This document shows, piece by piece, positions 24,219 through 32,792 of a DNA stretch of 40,341 nt (its first letter is position 1; the number at the start of each line of letters is the position of its first letter). The stretch comes from an uncultured Prevotellaceae bacterium (GTDB lineage Bacteria; Bacteroidota; Bacteroidia; Bacteroidales; Bacteroidaceae). Both the position numbers and the translations under genes were made by a program. The stretch lies in contig CACXSA010000027.1 of assembly GCA_902770195.1 (NCBI GenBank), forward strand, positions 1 to 40,341, in the 5' to 3' direction. The notes beneath the pieces are model-generated. The model ran no database searches and was not told the DNA's origin. It was given only the letters and a program-made list of their open reading frames with translations.

Positions 24219-25157
24219 ATGTTTGATAACAACTCAAATAACGAAAATACACAAGGAAGTGTAGCCCCTCAGCGGGGTTTTGAGCAGCCAATGCGTCCGG
24301 AACAGGGGTCGATTCAGATGAAAATGGCTCAGCAGCATGCTCAGGCTGCTGGTCGCCCATGTCCTTATTGCGGTGCGATCAACGAATTGGAAGCCATGTT
24401 CTGTGCACGGTGTGGTCAGCCTATCAATAAGATGATTTGTCCACATTGTGGAGCGGAGATTGATCCGGATGCAGACTTCTGTGAGTCGTGTCATCACTAT
24501 ATCAAGAAAGATGTTTGCTCATTTTGTGGCGCTCATCTTTCGGGTATCGAGCCTTATTGCCCAGATTGTGGTAGTCCCCGAGGTGGTATTGTCTGCCCGA
24601 CCTGTCATACCCTGAACGAATTTGCATTTTGCAAAAAATGCGGTTCTGCCTTGACAGAAGAAGCTCGTTCCTTGGTCAAGCAGCTTCAAAAGAATCCTGA
24701 TTATCAGGAATTGCTTGAAATAGTTCGTGACTACACTAATCTGGAAAATGCACTTCCCTATAATTCCGAGCGTGATGTTGTCCGTGAACAGATGAATGCC
24801 AAACTCCGTGAACGTGTGTTGACCCTCTTGGCCAAAGATGACGGAGTAGAATTCCCTGTTATTTCCAAGGTAGAGTCGAAACGCATGACCCGTGAAGAGC
24901 TTGAGGGACAAAAGATGGTCAAAATAAAGATGCTTTCAGCTATTCTCGACAAGTTGGCTGTTGTCCCGTCTGCATCACCGGTAAAAGCCCGAAATTATGC
25001 GATGGCTTGCAAACCTCAGGGTGTTCGCTTGGCTTGGGTATGCAATTACAAACATGCTATGCATAGCAGTCCTTGCGGATGTGCTAAACCTCATCTTGGT
25101 GGCAAGTGGGTAGTGTTAGGAAAAAATAGTAGAGAGGAAATTAAAGACGACAAATAA
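24219..25157 (+). CDS. Multi-zinc-ribbon protein, first gene of the signalling operon
   Basis: 312 residues from the ATG at 24219 (MFDNNSNNENTQ). After a Gln-rich N-terminus come four zinc-ribbon pairs: CPYC/CARC, CPHC/CESC, CSFC/CPDC and CPTC/CKKC. Together they form two or more double zinc ribbons. A helical region follows (SLVKQLQKNPDYQELLEIVRDY). The last ~50 residues (from KARNYAMACKPQG) are unlike the rest, rich in Cys/His/Gly, and their DNA contains the 14-bp palindrome TGCTATGCATAGCA. Zinc ribbons recur in the AAA+ and FHA proteins of the operon, suggesting a shared docking mode. It has no signal peptide or membrane segment. Role unknown; probably an adaptor or substrate of the kinase encoded 5 bp downstream. 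Confidence 0.75.
   Translation: MFDNNSNNENTQGSVAPQRGFEQPMRPEQGSIQMKMAQQHAQAAGRPCPYCGAINELEAMFCARCGQPINKMICPHCGAEIDPDADFCESCHHYIKKDVCSFCGAHLSGIEPYCPDCGSPRGGIVCPTCHTLNEFAFCKKCGSALTEEARSLVKQLQKNPDYQELLEIVRDYTNLENALPYNSERDVVREQMNAKLRERVLTLLAKDDGVEFPVISKVESKRMTREELEGQKMVKIKMLSAILDKLAVVPSASPVKARNYAMACKPQGVRLAWVCNYKHAMHSSPCGCAKPHLGGKWVVLGKNSREEIKDDK
25055..25068. repeat. 14-bp perfect palindrome in the zinc-ribbon gene
   Basis: TGCTATGCATAGCA is its own reverse complement. It lies within the unusual C-terminal extension of the zinc-ribbon protein and may mark a small inserted repeat. Confidence 0.4.
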
Positions 25158-25162
25158 GTTCT

Positions 25163-28117
25163 ATGGACGAGACCATAAGAAAACCAGATATGGGTGCCAC
25201 CATTCGAGTGGATGCTGCACCAGTAGTCTCAAAGCTCAACACGGACACTACAGTAAGGCCAGGTAGTATTGCGGATACTTCGCAGGCTGGTGATGGCGAT
25301 TTCATTCTGAAAGGTCGTATATATCGGGGCATTAAGTGCCTTAGCGACAATTCCGGAGAAGCCCAGGTCTATCTGGTTCATGGTGAAGAGGGGGAGATGG
25401 TGTTGAAGATTTACTATCCCAATTTCACTATCAAGAAGGAGTTGATGCGCATTATCCAAAACTTCAACATGGAGATGTTGGTTCGGGTTGTTGACTATGG
25501 TAAGACCTATGTTGACGGCAAGAACCGCGATTATGAATTGATGGAATATCTTCGTGGAGGTACGCTAGCAGAATATGACCTTGATGGTAATTTTGTCCAG
25601 TTCCGTCGTATTGCTCTTCAGGCAGCAGCAGCGTTAGCATACTGCCATAACAACAATATTATCCACAAGGATATCAAACCTAGTAACTTTTTCTTTCGCG
25701 ATAAGGACCATAAGGAAGTTGTATTGGGCGATTTTGGTATCTCCAGTATTATGGAAGGCGAGGAACGTTTGCATAGGACTACCCAGGCTCGTACACCTGT
25801 ATTTGCGGCTCCCGAGATGTACACTGACGTCATTGATGGAGAGGTGGAAATTACTCCTTCCGTTGACTTTTATTCTTTGGGTATCACATTGATGTCGCTC
25901 TGGCTGGGCGAAAACCCGTTGAGCCAGAATGAGCGTGTCATGATGCGCAAGAAAAATGAAGGACGTCTGCCTAGAATGAACGAGTTGCCTGACCGCGTGA
26001 AGATGATAGTCCAGGGTCTGACAGCTGTCAATCCTCAGAGCCGATGGGGTTATGATGAGGTGGAACGATGGTTCTTGGGCGAGGATGTAAAGGTTGACGT
26101 GTCTTCTCCTTTGTTGAAATATCGTAGCTTTGTTGTTGATCCCGAGCAGAATCTTGTTGCAGACAATGTTCATGAACTTATTCCTTTGCTACTTGATAAC
26201 GAGCGATTGGCTATTAACTATTTGTATAGTGGACGAATTGCCAGCTGGCTGGAGCAAAGTGGAAATGTCAAGCTGAGTTCTGCCGTCAAGGATATTGTGA
26301 CTAATCGCTATCCTGTTGACCAAAGGGCGGGGCTGATGGCTGCCGTTTACGTGATGGAGCCCACTTATCCCTACAAGGATGTTCATGGCAATCGTTGTGA
26401 TGACATTCATAGTGTGGCTATTTCCGTGTTAAGCTATCAGGAAGAATATATATTGGCGTTAAGAAATCCCAACGACAACTTCTTCTTGTATATTGAGTCT
26501 CATTCAAAAGTAGATATCAACCGTCTGCGTGGCTATTTTAATTCAGAAAGCCCTTCTGAGATGCGTATAGCTATCTTGAAGACTATATACGAAATTGATA
26601 GCGAGATACCTTTCTTACCCAAATATCCCTCAAATAGTTTAACGGAAATAGTTCATTCTTTCGGCTATGAGGATTGTACTGATGATGAGTGGACCAGCTT
26701 GAGCGATGGCCGGTTGCTTTCTTGGATGTATAGTCATGAAGACAAGATGGCTTGTGAGGCACTTCGTATCATGACTCAAGGTCAGCAGCCTTCTCGCTCG
26801 TTAGGATATAAGGTGCTATATAATATTGACCGTGACGCTGCCTATGATCTCCGTGAAGCTGACACCCCCTTGAAGGTAGGTGAAATTCTATGTGAACAAA
26901 TGAGACAATGGCAGCATCTTAGTGACGATGAGTTTGCTGAGGTAATCAGTGATTATTCCAGTCCAGAAGGTCGTTTCTCGTATTTTGCCCAATTACGTGG
27001 ATGGTTTGAACCACTTAGCCAATGTCGTGCATGCTTTGATTTACGAAGTGAGGATAATCGTGAACGTCTAAGTGCCTACGACCTCCGCACGGCAGCTTAT
27101 CGATTCTGTTGCATATTGGGTGCACATCCAACCTATATCCTTCAGAATGGCTTGGAACTGAGAGACGGACGTAATTTTGATAAATTGGCACACCGACCAG
27201 CCTTGATACCTGAAATCAAACGAGGTGCATTAAGCCAGTGGATGTCGGTATTCTTCCATGAGAATCCCAATGAGGAATTCGCCGAAACATACAGCTATGA
27301 GCGTACCTTGGAGAAATGGCTTCTTGATATTGGCGAGATAGACCATAACCAAAGGTATTATAAGCGATATGTAACAGCTAAAGATGAAACAGCCCGAAAA
27401 TATAAAGAAGTGCGTACTAATTATCATCGCGCCCGAGCAAAGGAGAACATGTGGCGGCTAATATACTACGTACTTTGTGCTATATGGATTGGCATGGTTG
27501 CCGTGCTGGGTATCAATAATCGCGAGTATGTTTTCGGTCACACTTTGCTTACCATTTCCCTGCCTCTTGGTGGTATGACTGCTGTCATTGTAGGCATGAG
27601 GGCTTTCTTCCGTGGATATGGTTTTGTCCTCTCCTGCTTGTGGGGACTGTTAGGTTACTTCTCCTCTTATATCACCGTCTTGATATTGAAGTTTGTCAAC
27701 ACTTCATATCCCACCATGTTGGTTCCTGTGATTATTGTCATTACCTTAATCTATATGCTGATTTGCCACCTTACCGATTTCCGTAGTGATTCCCGTGGTG
27801 ACAATCAATTGGTAAACGAAGTGATGGAAGACGATATAAAGTCAGAACTCTTGGAACCCCTTTATTATACTTTTAAGCAGAAGTCGTTCAAGTTTAAGGG
27901 GTCAAAGTTCAATATGCTTGACGATGTGACGAACCAAATTCGTTCCATTAGTGGTGAGTCTGTGCTTCACTATATCTTATGGAGCACACTTTTTGCCTTA
28001 CTTGTGTTAGAAATGATTATCGTCAGTCCGAAACTGTTGAATCGTCACCCCGATGTAGGTAACGTAAAGGTAAATCCATCAGGGGTTATTAAGCAATTAC
28101 AGAAAGATGTAGAATAA
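25163..28117 (+). CDS. Membrane-anchored Ser/Thr protein kinase (Hanks type)
   Basis: 984 residues. The kinase domain spans about 48-310: Lys82 in MVLKIYY, catalytic HKDIKPSN (168-175), DFG at 190-192, APE at 216-218, and SVDFYSLG, so it should be active. The first 35 residues hold three Thr-(Ile/Val)-Arg motifs (Thr4, Thr13, Thr30), typical of sites that bind FHA domains once phosphorylated. A long helical region follows, with no recognised domain. Near 770-880 there are three to four membrane segments (IYYVLCAIWIGMVAVLGI onward), and another lies near the C-terminus (ILWSTLFALLVLEMIIV). The kinase is thus cytoplasmic and tethered at its C-terminal side. It sits 5 bp after the zinc-ribbon gene and 4 bp before the AAA+ gene. 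Its substrates are unknown; the neighbouring FHA and zinc-ribbon proteins are the best guesses. Confidence 0.9.
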   Translation: MDETIRKPDMGATIRVDAAPVVSKLNTDTTVRPGSIADTSQAGDGDFILKGRIYRGIKCLSDNSGEAQVYLVHGEEGEMVLKIYYPNFTIKKELMRIIQNFNMEMLVRVVDYGKTYVDGKNRDYELMEYLRGGTLAEYDLDGNFVQFRRIALQAAAALAYCHNNNIIHKDIKPSNFFFRDKDHKEVVLGDFGISSIMEGEERLHRTTQARTPVFAAPEMYTDVIDGEVEITPSVDFYSLGITLMSLWLGENPLSQNERVMMRKKNEGRLPRMNELPDRVKMIVQGLTAVNPQSRWGYDEVERWFLGEDVKVDVSSPLLKYRSFVVDPEQNLVADNVHELIPLLLDNERLAINYLYSGRIASWLEQSGNVKLSSAVKDIVTNRYPVDQRAGLMAAVYVMEPTYPYKDVHGNRCDDIHSVAISVLSYQEEYILALRNPNDNFFLYIESHSKVDINRLRGYFNSESPSEMRIAILKTIYEIDSEIPFLPKYPSNSLTEIVHSFGYEDCTDDEWTSLSDGRLLSWMYSHEDKMACEALRIMTQGQQPSRSLGYKVLYNIDRDAAYDLREADTPLKVGEILCEQMRQWQHLSDDEFAEVISDYSSPEGRFSYFAQLRGWFEPLSQCRACFDLRSEDNRERLSAYDLRTAAYRFCCILGAHPTYILQNGLELRDGRNFDKLAHRPALIPEIKRGALSQWMSVFFHENPNEEFAETYSYERTLEKWLLDIGEIDHNQRYYKRYVTAKDETARKYKEVRTNYHRARAKENMWRLIYYVLCAIWIGMVAVLGINNREYVFGHTLLTISLPLGGMTAVIVGMRAFFRGYGFVLSCLWGLLGYFSSYITVLILKFVNTSYPTMLVPVIIVITLIYMLICHLTDFRSDSRGDNQLVNEVMEDDIKSELLEPLYYTFKQKSFKFKGSKFNMLDDVTNQIRSISGESVLHYILWSTLFALLVLEMIIVSPKLLNRHPDVGNVKVNPSGVIKQLQKDVE

Positions 28118-28121
28118 GAAT

Positions 28122-31100
28122 ATGGTTTGTGAGCATTGTCAAAAAGAAAACCGATCTATAGCCAAGTTCTGTAAGTTCTGTGGTCATCCATTGGTATCTC
28201 AAAATGTACTTGACCGTATGGTCGGGCTTGATGAGGTAAAGAAACAACTGAAGAATGTTGTCGATACCTATACTTATTTGCACACTCGCAAGGATGTAAT
28301 CAATGTCCGTCTAAGTGTGAATACCATTATTATTGGAGAGACAGGTACGGGAAAAACTGCTTTGGCTGAAATCATCCGCGACTATTTTTACCAGTATAAG
28401 ATTATAGAGAAGCCCCAACTGACCATAGTTGATGCCGTTGACTATCAACGCTTTGTCGAAAAATGGGATGAGAACGTGCAAAAGGCTAGGGGAGGTATTC
28501 TCTTCTTTGATAACGTTCAGAAATTGTTGCCAGACAGCTATTCCAATCAGGTCAATCCACTTGACAAACTTTTTGTTGAGATGGACAAGTGGGACGAGAA
28601 TCCTATTGTCATTATGGCTGGTCTTCCTAAGGGCTTAGACGATTTCTTATCCGCTAATCCTGCTGCGCAAAACCGTTTCAAATACACTTTCCGGCTGCCA
28701 GTTCCTAATTTTCAGGAACTATGTGAAATATGCAAGCTGGAGTTGCGTACCAAATATGGTATTACTGCTTATACTCCTGAGGCGGAACATCGTTTGTTGC
28801 GCTTATTCCAGTATCAGCTAAAGACAAAGGATGAAACCTTTGGATATGCCCATGTGGCTGTCAAGACGGCAGAAGATATCTTTACTTCATTTATTAGTCG
28901 TGGCTCTGCTGCTTCAATGGTTGAAGAGAGAGACATCCGTGGCTATGTTCCTGAGGAGCGTTCGCTGGAGGATATCCTTGGCGATCTCGATCATTACATT
29001 GGTATGGATGAGGTGAAACATGCTGTTCGTGAGATTGCTCTTACTGTTCACAACAATATAGAACGAGCTCAACGAGGCTTAGGTGAACAGGAGAAGATGG
29101 GTATCCATATTGTCCTGACGGGTAATCCTGGCACGGGAAAGACTACGATAGCGCGTAAACTAGGTGAGATATTGGAGTCTATTGGATACCTCGACAGCGG
29201 ACATGTTGTAGAGGTGGATCGCTCTAAGATGGTTAGTCCCTATCAGGGTGAAACTCCCAAAGTGGTAGATAGTCTTTGTGATAAGGCAATGGGAGGTATT
29301 CTCTTTGTTGATGAGGCTTATACACTTGCTCCTCTGAGTCAAAGTGGAGAACGTGACAGTCAGGGTGCTCAAGCTTTGGAGCAGTTGATGAAGCGCATGG
29401 AAGATGATCGTGGCAAGTTTGTAGTAATTGCTGCTGGTTATCGTACAGAGATGGAGAACCTCTTCCGCATTAATGTTGGTTTCCGGAGTCGTTTCAGTTA
29501 TTTCCTTAACATTGATGACTACACACCTGACCAGCTTTATCAGATTATGGAAGTCTTTGCTCAGGAGAAGAAGTATCATTTTGCTTCCGATGCTAAAGAG
29601 TTAGCTCTCAAGATGATTACAGAAATCTATAATGCTCGCGAAAAAGACTTTGCCAACGGACGTACTATCCGTCAGCTGTTTGATAAGATAGTTGCTAAGC
29701 AGGCAGAGCGTTTGCAGAACGTAGATATCTCTACGCTTTCTAACGAACAGTTGATGACTATCACCGTTGACGATATACCCTATGAGGCTCCACAAGTCGT
29801 TAATTATACAGATTGCTTGGCAAAACTTGATGGTATGGTCGGATTGGCATCCGTAAAGAAGGAAATCTCTAATCTGACAGCCTTCCTCAACTTGCAGATT
29901 CGTCGTGGTGAGAGCAATACGTTCCAAGGTAAGCATTACGTGTTTACAGGTAATCCAGGTACAGGTAAAACAACGGTGGCTCGTATTATGGCAGATGTTT
30001 TCCGTAGTCTTGGCATCCTTTCTCGTGGTCAATTAATAGAAGCAGACCGTTCTAAGCTCGTTGCAGGTTATTCAGGTCAAACAGCCATAAAGACTAATCA
30101 GCTCATAGATTCGGCAATGGGTGGTGTCCTCTTCATCGATGAGGCTTACACTCTCAAGTCCAACGATCAAGATAGCTTTGGCTCTGAGGCTATTGATACC
30201 TTGTTGAAGCGCTTGGAAGATGATCGTGGAAAGTTTATCTGCATCGTTGCCGGATATACTGACAATATGCATGACTTCATTGATACGAACCCTGGATTGA
30301 AGAGTCGTTTTACGCAGACCATCCATTTCGAGGACTACACTCCTGATGAGTTGACGCAAATCTTCATCAACCTTGCCCATAGTAAAAAGTTTACGGTTGA
30401 TGAGGAAACACGCAATGCTATTCATCGCCAGTTTGAACAGCTGTATTTGCGTCGTGACAAGAATTTTGGTAATGCTCGAGAGGCGCGTCGTATTTTTGAC
30501 CAGGCGGTTGAAAAACAGAGTCAGCGACTGATAGCTGAGATGAATAATCCAGACTTCAACAGTGAAGACATGTATCGCATCACAGTAGCCGATCTGGCTG
30601 TTGGACAGAGCGAACAGATTCGTCCCCTTGATGAGGTACTCAACGAACTCGATGACTTTATTGGCATGCTTTCTGTCAAGAATATGATTCGTCGTTTGGC
30701 TGTTCAGAGTATGTTTATGAAACAACGTGCAGCACTGGGTGCCGGTAAAGTTCAGCAGATGGCCATGAATTTTATTCTTACTGGTAATCCTGGTACAGGT
30801 AAAACCTCTATTGCTCGTAAAATGGGTGAGGTCCTCCAGTCTATGGAGATTCTTCCAACTAGTCGAGTTATAGAAGCCAGTCGTGCTACTCTTGTAGGTA
30901 AATATATGGGTGAAACTCCCAAGATAGTTAATAATATGTGTGATAAGGCGATGGGCGGTATCCTGTTTATAGACGAGGCATATACATTGTCTGCAGAGAA
31001 TGATCCATACGGTAGGGAGGCTATTGATACGCTGATGAAGCGTATGGAGGACGACCGTGGAAAGTTTGTTGTCATTGCAGCAGGTTATCGTGATGAGATG

Positions 31101-31433
31101 GAAAATTTCCTTGCTGTCAATCCGGGATTGGCCAGTCGTTTCTCTCACAAGATGCATATTGATGACTATACAGCCGACGAATTGGGAGAGATTTTCATAA
31201 AGATGGCTTCCAAGGACAATTACAAACTGTCGCCCGAGGCAGAGTACAAGCTTATGAATGTTATTGCTCGTATGGTTTATAACAAAGATAAGAACTTTGG
31301 CAATGCCCGTGAGATGCGCAATCTGCTCGATACAACTATTCAGCAGCTTTCTATGCGTGTAAGTATGATGTCCCCGTCGGAGATAACACAAGAGACTTAT
31401 CAACTGATTATGCCAGAAGATATTAAGGAATAA
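28122..31433 (+). CDS. Four-module CbxX/CfxQ (SpoVK-like) AAA+ ATPase with zinc ribbon
   Basis: 1103 residues. An N-terminal zinc ribbon (Cys4, Cys7, Cys17, Cys20) is followed by four AAA+ modules of the CbxX/CfxQ family, spaced about 277 residues apart. The Walker A sites are GETGTGKT at 72-79 and GNPGTGKT at 334, 610 and 888. Modules 2-4 have intact Walker B (FVDEAYTL or FIDEAYTL) and the NPG/SRF pore-sensor text typical of the family. Module 1 has FFDNVQ (Asp130-Asn131), lacking the catalytic Glu, so it probably binds but does not hydrolyse ATP. Family members include rubisco activase CbbX and the EccA ATPases of type VII secretion, usually single-module ring formers. Four in one chain is unusual. 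There is no signal peptide. It is likely an ATP-driven remodeller controlled by the adjacent kinase/phosphatase pair. Confidence 0.9.
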   Translation: MVCEHCQKENRSIAKFCKFCGHPLVSQNVLDRMVGLDEVKKQLKNVVDTYTYLHTRKDVINVRLSVNTIIIGETGTGKTALAEIIRDYFYQYKIIEKPQLTIVDAVDYQRFVEKWDENVQKARGGILFFDNVQKLLPDSYSNQVNPLDKLFVEMDKWDENPIVIMAGLPKGLDDFLSANPAAQNRFKYTFRLPVPNFQELCEICKLELRTKYGITAYTPEAEHRLLRLFQYQLKTKDETFGYAHVAVKTAEDIFTSFISRGSAASMVEERDIRGYVPEERSLEDILGDLDHYIGMDEVKHAVREIALTVHNNIERAQRGLGEQEKMGIHIVLTGNPGTGKTTIARKLGEILESIGYLDSGHVVEVDRSKMVSPYQGETPKVVDSLCDKAMGGILFVDEAYTLAPLSQSGERDSQGAQALEQLMKRMEDDRGKFVVIAAGYRTEMENLFRINVGFRSRFSYFLNIDDYTPDQLYQIMEVFAQEKKYHFASDAKELALKMITEIYNAREKDFANGRTIRQLFDKIVAKQAERLQNVDISTLSNEQLMTITVDDIPYEAPQVVNYTDCLAKLDGMVGLASVKKEISNLTAFLNLQIRRGESNTFQGKHYVFTGNPGTGKTTVARIMADVFRSLGILSRGQLIEADRSKLVAGYSGQTAIKTNQLIDSAMGGVLFIDEAYTLKSNDQDSFGSEAIDTLLKRLEDDRGKFICIVAGYTDNMHDFIDTNPGLKSRFTQTIHFEDYTPDELTQIFINLAHSKKFTVDEETRNAIHRQFEQLYLRRDKNFGNAREARRIFDQAVEKQSQRLIAEMNNPDFNSEDMYRITVADLAVGQSEQIRPLDEVLNELDDFIGMLSVKNMIRRLAVQSMFMKQRAALGAGKVQQMAMNFILTGNPGTGKTSIARKMGEVLQSMEILPTSRVIEASRATLVGKYMGETPKIVNNMCDKAMGGILFIDEAYTLSAENDPYGREAIDTLMKRMEDDRGKFVVIAAGYRDEMENFLAVNPGLASRFSHKMHIDDYTADELGEIFIKMASKDNYKLSPEAEYKLMNVIARMVYNKDKNFGNAREMRNLLDTTIQQLSMRVSMMSPSEITQETYQLIMPEDIKE

Positions 31434-31435
31434 CT

Positions 31436-32026
31436 ATGATTATATGTCCAAGTTGTAAAGAAGAAATAGAGGACGACTCACGCTTTTGTGATCAATGTGG
31501 TCAAGAACTCTTTTACTGCAGTAATTGCGGACGTGTGGGTATGGGGCGTCGCTGTACTCATTGTGGTGGCTTGATGGTTAATTATGATGAGCTTGAAAGA
31601 CAGCGCAGTCAGCGTCAGCAATCTGTTTCAATGTCGTATGCAGGTTATGCTACGAGTCACAGGGATCTCTATGCAGAGACGTCACATCGTCCTCCTGAAG
31701 GCTCTCAGATGCCTGTCCAAATAGGCATTCCAACCCTTACACTCTATAATCCTACACTCGATATCCGTTTGGTTGGTGTTAATGGAGCTATCATAGGACG
31801 TCGTCAAGGACCCTATATGCAGTTGTTTGAGAATAACATGTATATATCAGGAGTGCATGCCCAACTCATATATAAGCCGGATACAGGATGGTGTGTTATT
31901 GATAAGCATTCGTCCAATGGAACAAAGCTGAACCAGCGTGAGGTGCAACCTGACGTTCCAATGTCTTTAAAGAGTGGTGACATCGTTACTCTTGCTAATA
32001 TAAATTTACAAGTAAGTATTAATTGA
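31436..32026 (+). CDS. Zinc-ribbon and FHA-domain protein
   Basis: 196 residues. The N-terminus is a double zinc ribbon (Cys4/7/18/21 and Cys28/31/40/43), followed by a flexible Ser/Gln-rich linker. The C-terminal FHA domain (~98-196) has IIGRRQGPY, ISGVHAQL and VIDKHSSNGTKLN, the phosphothreonine-binding residues Arg, Ser/His and Ser-Asn being present. It should therefore read phosphothreonine marks made by the kinase two genes upstream, whose N-terminus carries T-(I/V)-R motifs. Spacing is 2 bp from the AAA+ gene and 4 bp to the phosphatase, so all are one unit. The same ribbon-plus-FHA form is known in bacterial kinase loci. Confidence 0.9.
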   Translation: MIICPSCKEEIEDDSRFCDQCGQELFYCSNCGRVGMGRRCTHCGGLMVNYDELERQRSQRQQSVSMSYAGYATSHRDLYAETSHRPPEGSQMPVQIGIPTLTLYNPTLDIRLVGVNGAIIGRRQGPYMQLFENNMYISGVHAQLIYKPDTGWCVIDKHSSNGTKLNQREVQPDVPMSLKSGDIVTLANINLQVSIN

Positions 32027-32030
32027 ATCA

Positions 32031-32780
32031 ATGAGTAGAATAGTTTTAACAGCAGCCAGCCGAATAGGTTGTGTCAGGAGCAATAATGAAGACATGGTGC
32101 TGGCTTATGACAAGTTGTTGCGTAGTGACGCATACAAGACAGAATTTATGACGGAGAATACCGATCGGTTTATCATTGCTCTAGCTGATGGAATGGGAGG
32201 TCATAATGCTGGTGAGGTAGCCAGTGAGGAAACCCTTTCCAATCTAAAGTTTTTTATCCATGATTTACCTCGTGGATTGACTCCAGGCGATATGAATGAA
32301 ATGATGGTTGAGTGGCTTAAATCCGTTAATAAGATGATTAATTCCCATGGACTGATGGATCCATCCAAGCTTGAAATGGGTACCACATTGGTTGGTGTGC
32401 TTTATTATGGAGAGCGCTATTATTGGCTCAATTGTGGTGATAGTCGTCTCTATCGTTTGCGTGATGGGCAACTTACCCAATTAACGACAGACCACTCGCT
32501 TACTAGGAATGACGAAACTCATCGCCATTCTAATGTAATTACCAACTGTATTGGAGCAGGTATTCAAAACTCTTATATTGATTTCTATGAGTTTACAAAC
32601 GATGTCTTTCCTGGTGATACCTATCTACTTTGCTCAGATGGTCTGAATGATATGATTTCTGATTCTGAGATTCAGGAATTGATGGTTGCTAATAAGTCGG
32701 CAAATCAACTATGTGAAGCAGCCATAGAAGCAGGAGGCTTTGACAATGTTTCCACCTGCTTATTCCATATTGAAAAGTAA
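32031..32780 (+). CDS. PP2C-family Ser/Thr protein phosphatase
   Basis: 249 residues, a compact cytoplasmic PP2C (PppA/Stp type). Metal-binding motifs are present: SNNEDMVLAYDK near the N-terminus, LADGMGGHNAGEVAS, GTTLVGVLYYG, NCGDSRLYRLRDGQL, SDGLNDMISD, and GFDNVST at the end. It would remove the phosphates added by the operon's kinase. It starts 4 bp after the FHA gene and ends 12 bp before metA. No membrane segment. The identification is secure from motifs. Confidence 0.93.
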   Translation: MSRIVLTAASRIGCVRSNNEDMVLAYDKLLRSDAYKTEFMTENTDRFIIALADGMGGHNAGEVASEETLSNLKFFIHDLPRGLTPGDMNEMMVEWLKSVNKMINSHGLMDPSKLEMGTTLVGVLYYGERYYWLNCGDSRLYRLRDGQLTQLTTDHSLTRNDETHRHSNVITNCIGAGIQNSYIDFYEFTNDVFPGDTYLLCSDGLNDMISDSEIQELMVANKSANQLCEAAIEAGGFDNVSTCLFHIEK

Positions 32781-32792
32781 ACACACAGAAAA

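Noticed and set aside
30072-31403. 443-residue minus-strand open frame opposite the AAA+ gene
   Set aside because: It is a shadow of repeated AAA+ coding sequence. It has no plausible protein motifs, and the plus-strand frame is fully accounted for.
24219-32780. Type VI secretion post-translational control locus
   Set aside because: Kinase, FHA and PP2C genes are present but none of the structural secretion genes are in the window.
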